From positions 1-5,250 of the forward strand of contig CACZOL010000086.1 of NCBI GenBank assembly GCA_902782705.1: DNA of 5,250 nucleotides, read 5' to 3'. Positions 1 to 5,250 of this stretch are shown here, piece by piece. The notes under the pieces are model-generated. The model saw only the letters and a program-made list of their open reading frames with translations. It was not told where the DNA came from and searched no databases. Made by a program: the position numbers and the translations under genes. Origin of the DNA: an uncultured Selenomonadaceae bacterium (GTDB lineage Bacteria > Bacillota > Negativicutes > Selenomonadales > Selenomonadaceae). The stretch's first letter is position 1; each line of letters begins with the position of its first letter.

Positions 1-2103
1 ATGAAGGCGACCGGAGAGGTCATGTCCATCGACAGGAACTTCGAATCAGCGCTTTTAAAAGCGGTCCGTTCGTTGGAAATCGGCGTTCATCGTCTGCATC
101 TTCCCAGTATCGCAGCATGGGACGATGAAAGGGTCAAGAAGAATCTCGCCCGTATCAACGATCAGCGGTTGTTTGTAATCGCCGAGGCATTTCGCCGCGA
201 CATTGCAACCGTGGACGAAGTACATGACATCACGAAAATCGACGAATGGTTCCTTTGGAAAATCAAGGCCATCGCGGACACGGAAAACCGTCTCACAACG
301 GAGGAGATAACGCCTTCGCTGATGCGCGCGGCGAAGGACGTCGGCCTTGCCGACCAATCGATTGCCGAGCTTGCCGGAAAGACCATGGACGAGATCCGTA
401 CATTGCGGAAATCGATGCATATCCTGCCTTGCTACAAAATGGTCGATACCTGCGCAGCAGAATTTGAAGCGGCGACGCCGTATTACTACTCTACGTTCCA
501 CGCGGAAGAAAACGAAGCGCTGCCTTCCAACCGACGCAAAGTCATCGTGCTGGGCTCCGGTCCGATTCGCATCGGACAAGGCGTAGAATTCGACTATTGC
601 TCCGTTCACTCCGTCTGGGCGCTTCGCGAGATGGGCATCGAAGCCATCATCATCAACAACAATCCGGAAACGGTCAGCACGGACTTCGACATCTCCGACC
701 GGCTCTATTTTGAACCGCTGACGCCGGAAGATGTGCTTAATATTATCGACATGGAGCAGCCGGAAGGCGTCATCGTTCAATTCGGCGGTCAAACCGCTAT
801 CAATCTTGCCGCTTCGCTTCAAAAGGCAGGCGTCAAGATTTTCGGTACTTCTGTCGACGGTATTGATCGCGCGGAAGATCGGGAACGGTTTGACGAGGTG
901 CTGACACAGACGCAGATTCCCCGTCCGAAGGGAACCAGTGTAACGACTGTGGAGGCCGCGTTCCAAGGCGCCGCGGAGATAGGCTATCCCGTCATGGTTC
1001 GTCCGTCGTATGTACTCGGCGGTCGGGCGATGGAGATCGTATACAACGAAGAGGAACTGCGCGACTACATGAGCCGCGCGGTCAAGGTCACACCGGATCA
1101 TCCGGTACTCGTGGATCGCTACATGGAAGGCACGGAAGTCGAAGTGGACGCGATTGCCGACGGAACGGACGTTGTAATTCCCGGCATTATGGAGCATATC
1201 GAGCGCGCGGGCGTACACTCCGGTGACAGCATCGCCGTTTATCCGCCGCGAACGCTCTCCTCGAAAGTCATCTATACCATTATCGACTATACAAAACGTC
1301 TGGCGCTGAATCTGAACGTCAAAGGACTTCTCAACATTCAGTACGTCGTCGTTGACGGCGAAGTATATGTCATAGAGGTCAATCCGCGTTCAAGCCGCAC
1401 GGTTCCGTTCCTGAGCAAGATCACCGATGTGAAGATGGTGAACGTTGCAACGCGCGTGGCGATGGGAGAGACGCTGGCAGGACTCGGCCTGAACTCCGGT
1501 CTCGTGACGCCGCGTCCCTATGTAGCAATCAAAGCACCGGTATTTTCTTTCGCGAAGATGCAGGACGTCGATATTTCCCTTGGCCCTGAAATGAAGTCTA
1601 CGGGCGAGGTCATGGGAATCGATTATCATTATGCGCGCGCACTTTATAAAGCTATCGTCGGCGCCGGTATGAACATTCCGACGGAAGGCTGCATCCTCTT
1701 CACGGTCGCAGACAAGGACAAAGAAGAAATGAAACAGCTTGCGAAAGCGTTTTCCGAGCTGGGCTTCCACCTTGTCGCGACAGAAGGAACGGCGAAAGCC
1801 ATCCATGCGCTCGGTATCGACGCGGACGTCGTCGGCAAAGTGCACGAGCGGAGTTCGGACATCATTCAACGCATCAAAACAGGACAAATCCACATGGTCA
1901 TCAATACCCTTACACAAGGAAAGCATTCGGCCAAGGACGGATTCCGGATTCGTCGTGCGACTGTAGAACACGGCATCGCATGCCTGACTTCGCTCGACAC
2001 GGCATGGGAGGTTTTGAGCGTGCTTTCCTTCATGAGGGAAAGAAGACTCGTATACGCGCTGGCGCTTCAGGATTATGTGGGCGGTGGTGATGGACTTGCC
2101 TAA
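1..2103 (+). CDS. carB: Carbamoyl phosphate synthase large subunit, 5'-truncated by window edge
   Basis: This subunit uses two ATP, bicarbonate and ammonia (channelled from the glutaminase CarA) to make carbamoyl phosphate for pyrimidine and arginine synthesis in the cytoplasm. The visible part is 700 residues, against about 1,070 for the family, so roughly 380 N-terminal residues lie off the left edge. The ATG at base 1 is an internal Met: its MKATGEVM context recurs as MKSTGEVM at residues 531-538, the matching point in the second half of this internally duplicated protein. In order: the end of the carboxyphosphate domain, the oligomerisation domain (about 20-170, with CYKMVDTCAAEF), the second ATP-grasp domain (about 180-555, with GSGPIRIGQGVEFDY at 185-199, VRPSYVLGGRAME from 333, Q447, and EVNPRSSRT at 459-467), then an MGS-like allosteric domain (about 560-680). 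T594, T597, K613 and N635 align with residues that bind UMP in the E. coli enzyme, so UMP feedback is likely. The 3' end overlaps pyrK. The reading frame is intact. Confidence 0.97.
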   Translation: MKATGEVMSIDRNFESALLKAVRSLEIGVHRLHLPSIAAWDDERVKKNLARINDQRLFVIAEAFRRDIATVDEVHDITKIDEWFLWKIKAIADTENRLTTEEITPSLMRAAKDVGLADQSIAELAGKTMDEIRTLRKSMHILPCYKMVDTCAAEFEAATPYYYSTFHAEENEALPSNRRKVIVLGSGPIRIGQGVEFDYCSVHSVWALREMGIEAIIINNNPETVSTDFDISDRLYFEPLTPEDVLNIIDMEQPEGVIVQFGGQTAINLAASLQKAGVKIFGTSVDGIDRAEDRERFDEVLTQTQIPRPKGTSVTTVEAAFQGAAEIGYPVMVRPSYVLGGRAMEIVYNEEELRDYMSRAVKVTPDHPVLVDRYMEGTEVEVDAIADGTDVVIPGIMEHIERAGVHSGDSIAVYPPRTLSSKVIYTIIDYTKRLALNLNVKGLLNIQYVVVDGEVYVIEVNPRSSRTVPFLSKITDVKMVNVATRVAMGETLAGLGLNSGLVTPRPYVAIKAPVFSFAKMQDVDISLGPEMKSTGEVMGIDYHYARALYKAIVGAGMNIPTEGCILFTVADKDKEEMKQLAKAFSELGFHLVATEGTAKAIHALGIDADVVGKVHERSSDIIQRIKTGQIHMVINTLTQGKHSAKDGFRIRRATVEHGIACLTSLDTAWEVLSVLSFMRERRLVYALALQDYVGGGDGLA
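2080..2084 (+). promoter_or_regulatory. Weak ribosome binding site for pyrK
   Basis: GGCGG ends 5 bases before the ATG at 2090, inside the last codons of carB. The alternative ATG at 2075 has only AGGA at 2069-2072, just 2 bases away, which is too close. This favours the 2090 start. The weak match suggests that pyrK translation may depend on ribosomes finishing carB. Confidence 0.4.
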
Positions 2104-2860
2104 GCTCGATATCAAGGCGGAAATCCTTAGCAATACCGAGGTCGGTCCGAACGTATATGAGATGAAAGTGACCGGCGAAGCGTTGGCTCGGCAGGCAATG
2201 CCGGGGCAATTCGTCCATGTGCGCATTCCCGCAGGTATGCTTTTGCTTCGCAGGCCCTTTGGCGTCGCCAATGTGGACGACAAGGGCACGCTGACAATTT
2301 ATTACCGTGTGATGGGGAAGGGAACTTCCGCCATGACCTCGCTTCGAAGTGGAGAGACATTGAATTTCCTTGGCCCTTTGGGGCAAGGATTTTCTTTGCA
2401 TGCAAAACGGCCGCTGATTGTCGGCGGCGGTATGGGACTGGCTCCGCTTCTTTATCTTGCAAAACAATTACACGGTGCAGCGGACGTTTTGATGGGGGGA
2501 CGCAACGCTTCGGAACTTTTCTGGGAAAGACTGTTCCGACCGTATGCGCGTGATATCTTCCTCACCTCTGACGACGGCAGCCGCGGGGAAAAGGGATTTG
2601 TGACGAATCTCTTGCCGCGTCTCTTATCGCAGGAATCCTATGATTGTATCTATACCTGCGGCCCCGAAATCATGATGCGCGGCATTGCGAAAATAGCGTC
2701 GGATCATGATATTCCATGTCAGGCGTCGCTTGAGAAACGCATGGCATGCGGTCTTGGCGCTTGTCTTTCCTGCGTTTGCGACACGACAAAAAAGGAACGT
2801 AAAAAAATTTGCAAAGACGGTCCTGTCTTTTGGGCGCAAGAAGTTTTTGCTGCGGATTGA
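2090..2860 (+). CDS. pyrK: Dihydroorotate dehydrogenase B (NAD+), electron transfer subunit
   Basis: PyrK carries FAD and a [2Fe-2S] cluster, and passes electrons from the PyrD FMN to NAD+ in the PyrD2-PyrK2 enzyme. From the ATG at 2090 it has 256 residues, normal for the family. An N-terminal ferredoxin-reductase-like FAD barrel holds RRPF at 54-57 and YYRVMGKGT at 71-79. The nucleotide-binding domain starts at GGGMGLAPL (112-120) and ends near CGPEIMM (190-196). The C-terminal cluster ligands are C220, C225, C228 and C241 (C-x4-C-x2-C-x12-C); C230 is an additional Cys. The start at 2090 is preferred over 2075, which would add MWAVV and has no usable Shine-Dalgarno site; the choice is not certain. 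The gene overlaps the carB end by 14 bases (29 from 2075), a tight overlap that fits translational coupling. It lies directly upstream of pyrD, its partner. Product identity is clear; only the start is in doubt. Confidence 0.95.
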   Translation: MDLPKLDIKAEILSNTEVGPNVYEMKVTGEALARQAMPGQFVHVRIPAGMLLLRRPFGVANVDDKGTLTIYYRVMGKGTSAMTSLRSGETLNFLGPLGQGFSLHAKRPLIVGGGMGLAPLLYLAKQLHGAADVLMGGRNASELFWERLFRPYARDIFLTSDDGSRGEKGFVTNLLPRLLSQESYDCIYTCGPEIMMRGIAKIASDHDIPCQASLEKRMACGLGACLSCVCDTTKKERKKICKDGPVFWAQEVFAAD

Positions 2861-2879
2861 CACGGGCAGCGAACAGAAA

Positions 2880-2885
2880 GAAGGA
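2880..2885 (+). promoter_or_regulatory. Ribosome binding site deciding the pyrD start
   Basis: GAAGGA lies 5 bases before the ATG at 2891. The other in-frame ATG at 2885 overlaps the last base of this motif and so cannot use it. This makes 2891 the likely start. Confidence 0.6.
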
Positions 2886-2890
2886 TGGAA

Positions 2891-3817
2891 ATGCTGCGAA
2901 GTTCACGGCTTGAGATGGATTTCCTTGGCATGAAAATGCATACGCCTGTCATGACCGCTTCCGGAACCTTTGGTTTTGGCGAAGAATTTGAGGAATTCAC
3001 GGATTTATCTGCACTCGGGGCCGTCGTCGTCAAAGGAACGACGCTTGCTCCGCGCCGCGGCAATGACGGCGTCCGCATGACTGAAACGGCGGGGGGGATG
3101 CTCAACTCGATCGGCTTGGAAAACCCCGGCGTCGATTATTTCCTGCAGACAATCCTGCCGCGCATTGCAAAGCATCAAATGAACGTGATTGTGAATATTT
3201 CGGGCGGCAGTGCGGAGGAATACGGAGAATTGGCGAAAAGGCTCGATGTTCCCGGCGTATCGGCCATCGAGCTCAACGTATCGTGTCCGAACGTCAAAGA
3301 CGGCGGGATCATCTTCGGAACCGACCCAAAAGCTGCTGCCGCTGTAGTGCGAGAAGCAAAGACACACACAAATAAGCCTGTAATCTTGAAGCTCTCGCCG
3401 AATGTCACGGACATCGTTCAAATGGCGAGAGCAGTGGAAGACGCCGGAGCAGACGCAGTGTCACTCATCAATACGCTCCTAGGCATGGCTATCGATATCC
3501 AGACTTGGCGTCCCGTGCTTGGAAATATCACAGGCGGTCTTTCCGGTCCCTGCGTGAAACCTGTTGCGCTGCGCATGGTTTGGCAAGTAGCGCAGGCTGT
3601 GAAAATCCCGGTGATTGGCATGGGAGGCATCATGACGGCGGAGGACGCGATCGAGTTCTTCCTTGCAGGCGCGTCCGCAGTAGCAGTCGGAACGGCGAAT
3701 TTTTGCGACCCGGCAGCCACGCGTAATATCATGCAAGGTCTTGACGATTATTTACAGCATCGAAAAATCTCACATATCCGTGAGATTGTCGGAAAACTGG
3801 TCGTAGGGAAGGAGTGA
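2891..3817 (+). CDS. pyrD: Dihydroorotate dehydrogenase B, catalytic subunit (class 1B)
   Basis: This FMN enzyme oxidises dihydroorotate to orotate in the cytoplasm. As a class 1B enzyme it uses NAD+ through PyrK rather than quinone or fumarate. From 2891 it has 308 residues, the usual length, with no N-terminal membrane extension as in class 2. It is a single TIM barrel. PVMTASGTFGFG (19-30) and VVKGTT (47-51) form the early flavin site; NSIGLENPG (72-80) contacts substrate; ELNVSCPN (127-134) carries the catalytic base C132, where class 2 enzymes have Ser. LKLSPN (166-171), GGLSGP (215-220), GMGGI (243-247) and VGTANF complete the FMN phosphate end. Cys as base plus adjacent pyrK make class 1B secure. 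The start at 2891 rests on Shine-Dalgarno spacing; ATGs at 2885 and 2915 are also in frame. It follows pyrK by 30 bases and precedes pyrF by 6. Confidence 0.96.
   Translation: MLRSSRLEMDFLGMKMHTPVMTASGTFGFGEEFEEFTDLSALGAVVVKGTTLAPRRGNDGVRMTETAGGMLNSIGLENPGVDYFLQTILPRIAKHQMNVIVNISGGSAEEYGELAKRLDVPGVSAIELNVSCPNVKDGGIIFGTDPKAAAAVVREAKTHTNKPVILKLSPNVTDIVQMARAVEDAGADAVSLINTLLGMAIDIQTWRPVLGNITGGLSGPCVKPVALRMVWQVAQAVKIPVIGMGGIMTAEDAIEFFLAGASAVAVGTANFCDPAATRNIMQGLDDYLQHRKISHIREIVGKLVVGKE
3766..3787 (+). repeat. Perfect 8-bp inverted repeat (possible mRNA stem-loop) in the 3' end of pyrD
   Basis: AATCTCAC at 3766-3773 is matched by its exact reverse complement GTGAGATT at 3780-3787, with a 6-base loop. 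It lies inside pyrD, 28 bases before the stop codon and 36 bases before the pyrF ATG. No U-run follows, so it is not a typical intrinsic terminator. It could be an RNA-processing or stability hairpin, or chance: the region encodes an ordinary helix (ISHIREI). The repeat is seen; function is not shown. Confidence 0.35.
3809..3814 (+). promoter_or_regulatory. Ribosome binding site for pyrF
   Basis: AAGGAG ends 9 bases before the ATG at 3824. It is made from the last two codons (Lys-Glu) of pyrD, so ribosomes ending pyrD pass directly over it. It supports the 3824 start. Confidence 0.65.
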
Positions 3818-3823
3818 TAGCGT

Positions 3824-4537
3824 ATGGCCGATGATCGATTGATTGTCGCACTCGACGTCCACTCTATGGAAGATATGCAGGCACTCGTAGAACAATTGGG
3901 CAATTCCGTTTCCTACTATAAGGTCGGAATGGAGCTTTTCTACCGGGCAGGCGCAAATGCGCTTTCTTATCTTCACGAAAAAAACAAACGCATATTTCTC
4001 GATTTGAAGCTCCATGATATTCCCAATACGGTAGCGGAAGGTCTATGCTCTTTGGCGGCGCTCCATGCGGATATGATGAACGTCCATGCGCTCGGCGGCT
4101 ATGAAATGATGAAAACCGCCGTACAAAAAGTGCGGGAGCATGCAGGTCGGGCAAACATTCCTGCCCCCAAACTGATAGCGGTAACAATCCTGACGAGCAT
4201 CAGCAGTGATACTTGGCAAGAAATGGGATTTTCTCAGAAAATATCCGACGAGGTCTTGCGGCTTGCCCTGCTTGCCAAGAAAGCCGGCATGGACGGCGTC
4301 GTTGCATCGCCGCAAGAAGCGTCAATCATTCGTGCGGAATGCGGATCGGATTTTCTGATTGTGACGCCGGGAATTCGACCGGCAGGGGCAAACATAGACG
4401 ATCAAAGCAGGATTGCAACGCCTGCCGCCGCTTTAAAAAACGGAGCTACGCATCTCGTGATCGGTCGCCCCATACGGGCAGCGGCCAATCCCAAAGCGGC
4501 TGCCGAGGCAATCTTGCATGAAATGGAAAGGGCGTGA
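3824..4537 (+). CDS. pyrF: Orotidine 5'-phosphate decarboxylase
   Basis: This enzyme carries out the last step of UMP synthesis, decarboxylating OMP to UMP in the cytoplasm without a cofactor. It has 237 residues, the normal length for the short bacterial type, and is a TIM-barrel dimer by family. The active-site pattern is complete: D11 in ALDV, K33 in YYKVG, and D60-K62-D65 in DLKLHDIPNTV. The phosphate end is TPGIRP (181-186) and GRPI (214-217), with R185 and R215 as the likely phosphate contacts. The ATG at 3824 is backed by a good AAGGAG site and gives the expected N-terminus (charged residues then LIVALDV). The gene sits 6 bases after pyrD and touches or nearly touches pyrE, so it is clearly co-transcribed. 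Nothing is truncated or missing. The only local oddity is the inverted repeat just upstream in pyrD. Confidence 0.97.
   Translation: MADDRLIVALDVHSMEDMQALVEQLGNSVSYYKVGMELFYRAGANALSYLHEKNKRIFLDLKLHDIPNTVAEGLCSLAALHADMMNVHALGGYEMMKTAVQKVREHAGRANIPAPKLIAVTILTSISSDTWQEMGFSQKISDEVLRLALLAKKAGMDGVVASPQEASIIRAECGSDFLIVTPGIRPAGANIDDQSRIATPAAALKNGATHLVIGRPIRAAANPKAAAEAILHEMERA
4527..4532 (+). promoter_or_regulatory. Ribosome binding site bearing on the pyrE start
   Basis: AAAGGG, within the last codons of pyrF, ends 10 bases before the ATG at 4543 but only 1 base before the in-frame GTG at 4534. The spacing is long but workable for the ATG and unworkable for the GTG, which favours 4543. Confidence 0.45.
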
Positions 4538-4542
4538 AACTT

Positions 4543-5118
4543 ATGACAGAAGCAGAAGTTAAAAAAATGTTCGTGGACGCGGGCGCAATCATGGAGGGGC
4601 ATTTTTTGCTGACGTCGGGACTTCACAGTCCCATGTACGTGGAGAAATTCAACGTTTTGCAGCACCCTGAATGCACAGAAGCACTTTGCCGCGCATTGGC
4701 GGATCAATTTCAAAATGCAAATATTGAAACGGTAGTCGGACCGATGACAGGCGGCATCTTGCTCGCGCACGAAACCGGAAAGGCATTGGGAACGCGCGCA
4801 ATCTTCACCGAACGTGAAAACGGGCATATGACGTTCAAGCGCGGTTTTACTTTGAAAAAAGGCGAGCGTGTGCTTATCGTCGAGGATATTGTAACGACCG
4901 GCGGCTCGGTAAAGGAAGTCATTGAAGTCGTCCGGGCGGCGGGCGGCGTTCCTGTCGCGGTCGGAATGCTCGTCGACAGGAGCGGCGGCAAGGTCGATTT
5001 CGGCGACGTCCCGTATCATGCCTTGCTGCATCTTGACGTCACGACTTATGAGCCTAAATCGTGTCCGCTTTGCCAGGACGGCGTACCCATGACAAAGCGC
5101 GGACGTACGGGAAAATAA
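4543..5118 (+). CDS. pyrE: Orotate phosphoribosyltransferase
   Basis: PyrE transfers the phosphoribosyl group of PRPP to orotate, giving OMP for PyrF. From the ATG at 4543 it has 191 residues, normal for the family. The N-terminal hood begins with MTEAEVKKMF and GHFLLTSGLHSP (19-30). VVGPMTGGILLAHETG (64-79) starts the Rossmann-like core. The catalytic loop is around ERENGHMTFKRGF (90-102). The PRPP signature VLIVEDIVTTGGS is at 110-122, with the paired acids E114-D115. The C-terminus has a CPLC motif (C174, C177) in CPLCQDGVP, seen in the Thermus/Bacillota-type PyrE branch rather than the E. coli type. An alternative GTG at 4534 adds three residues (MKL) and overlaps pyrF by 4 bases (GTGA). 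The ATG better fits family N-termini and the Shine-Dalgarno spacing. It follows pyrF closely, so it belongs to the same transcript. Confidence 0.95.
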   Translation: MTEAEVKKMFVDAGAIMEGHFLLTSGLHSPMYVEKFNVLQHPECTEALCRALADQFQNANIETVVGPMTGGILLAHETGKALGTRAIFTERENGHMTFKRGFTLKKGERVLIVEDIVTTGGSVKEVIEVVRAAGGVPVAVGMLVDRSGGKVDFGDVPYHALLHLDVTTYEPKSCPLCQDGVPMTKRGRTGK

Positions 5119-5127
5119 CGCCAGGGG

Positions 5128-5133
5128 AGGAGG
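5128..5133 (+). promoter_or_regulatory. Strong ribosome binding site for the gene after pyrE
   Basis: AGGAGG, within the longer purine run GGGGAGGAGGA (5124-5134), ends 7 bases before the ATG at 5141. It is the best Shine-Dalgarno match in the window, and it supports 5141 as a real start. Confidence 0.75.
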
Positions 5134-5140
5134 ATTAGGC

Positions 5141-5250
5141 ATGAAGGCCGAAGCGATTGCCCATGTCAAAGAGATAACCGCAAATTGGGCTTACATGAAG
5201 AATCTTCCTCCCGTCATACATGATTTCCAGCTGCAGATACTCAATACAGA
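5141..5250 (+). CDS. Unidentified protein, N-terminal fragment (3'-truncated by window edge)
   Basis: An open frame begins at ATG 5141, 22 bases after the pyrE stop, behind an ideal Shine-Dalgarno site. It runs without a stop for 36 codons plus two bases to the window end. The visible N-terminus reads MKAEAIAHVKEITANW, then AYMKNLPPVIHDF and LQILNT. It looks soluble and probably mostly helical, with no signal peptide, membrane segment or recognisable motif. I do not recognise the family and assign no function. The same strand, the short gap and the lack of an intervening terminator suggest it is read with the pyr operon, but it need not be a pyrimidine gene. The strong start signal makes a real gene likely. 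Confidence 0.7.
   Translation, partial: MKAEAIAHVKEITANWAYMKNLPPVIHDFQLQILNT

Noticed and set aside
55..1218. Long open frame on the - strand opposite carB (387 codons), and another at 1390-2289 (299 codons)
   Set aside because: Both lie fully antisense to the secure carB and pyrK genes. They give Arg/His/Asp-rich, low-complexity-looking proteins with no motif, and are explained by the codon bias of the + strand genes.
2788..2807. Runs of six and seven A in pyrK (2788-2793 and 2801-2807), considered as a slippery frameshift site or sequencing error
   Set aside because: The frame continues correctly through both into the last cluster ligand C241 and a normal C-terminus. The seven-A run is phased AAA AAA A after a T, not the X XXY YYZ phase of a -1 site, and no alternative-frame product is evident.
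2857..2862. Perfect TTGACA -35 box at the pyrK stop, just ahead of pyrD
   Set aside because: At 17 bases spacing the -10 position reads GAAGGA, and no TATAAT-like sequence occurs nearby, since the stretch is the pyrD ribosome binding site. It is probably chance.
4142..4164. GCAGG / CCTGC inverted repeat in pyrF
   Set aside because: The arms are only 5 bp with a 13-base loop, inside conserved coding sequence and with no U-run. This is expected by chance.
4213..4521. A + strand open frame of 102 codons within pyrF, in another frame
   Set aside because: It is contained in pyrF, which has all its catalytic motifs. The alternative protein is Arg/Cys/Gly-rich without a recognisable domain, and no good ribosome binding site precedes it.
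5119..5140. Possible transcription terminator after pyrE
   Set aside because: The 22-base gap is a purine-rich ribosome binding region with no inverted repeat and no T-run, so transcription should continue into the next gene.
1..5250. A new defence, mobile or regulatory system hidden in the window
   Set aside because: Every base but a few short gaps is accounted for by a standard pyrimidine operon with intact catalytic motifs. No repeats, transposase, att site, CRISPR or RNA gene was seen. A PyrR-type attenuator would lie upstream, outside the window.

Overview
The window is a single-strand run of de novo pyrimidine biosynthesis genes, all on the + strand. It covers the distal part of a pyr operon: carB (5' end missing), pyrK, pyrD, pyrF and pyrE. 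The first 36 codons of a further, unrecognised gene run off the right edge. The gene order matches the classic Bacillota arrangement (carA-carB-pyrK-pyrD-pyrF-pyrE). The class 1B dihydroorotate dehydrogenase (pyrD plus the iron-sulfur/flavin subunit pyrK) points to a Bacillota-type, NAD-linked system. GC content looks moderate (about 50%), Shine-Dalgarno sites are purine-rich, and the protein wording is Bacillota-like. An anaerobic Bacillota is therefore likely. A member of the Negativicutes (Selenomonas-like) is my best guess, but this comes from recall of protein style, not a search.

Layout: 1-2103 is the C-terminal two-thirds of the large subunit of carbamoyl phosphate synthase. 2090-2860 is pyrK, whose likely start lies inside the end of carB. 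2891-3817 is pyrD, after a 30-base gap. 3824-4537 is pyrF, 6 bases after pyrD. 4543-5118 is pyrE, 5 bases after pyrF, or overlapping it by 4 if a GTG start is used. 5141-5250 is the start of the next gene, 22 bases after pyrE, behind the strongest Shine-Dalgarno site in the window. No intergenic stretch exceeds 30 bases, and I see no terminator, tRNA, rRNA, mobile element, CRISPR array or prophage sequence.

How the genes work together: CarB, with the glutaminase CarA presumably encoded just upstream, makes carbamoyl phosphate. The aspartate transcarbamylase and dihydroorotase steps are not encoded here. PyrD with PyrK oxidises dihydroorotate to orotate and passes electrons to NAD+. PyrE joins orotate to PRPP to give OMP, and PyrF decarboxylates OMP to UMP. 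UMP probably feeds back on the C-terminal domain of CarB, where the nucleotide-binding residues are largely present.

This is an ordinary housekeeping region, and I found no convincing evidence of a new system. The points most worth a second look are the unidentified gene co-directional with pyrE, a perfect 8-bp inverted repeat at the 3' end of pyrD, and the start choices for pyrK and pyrE.
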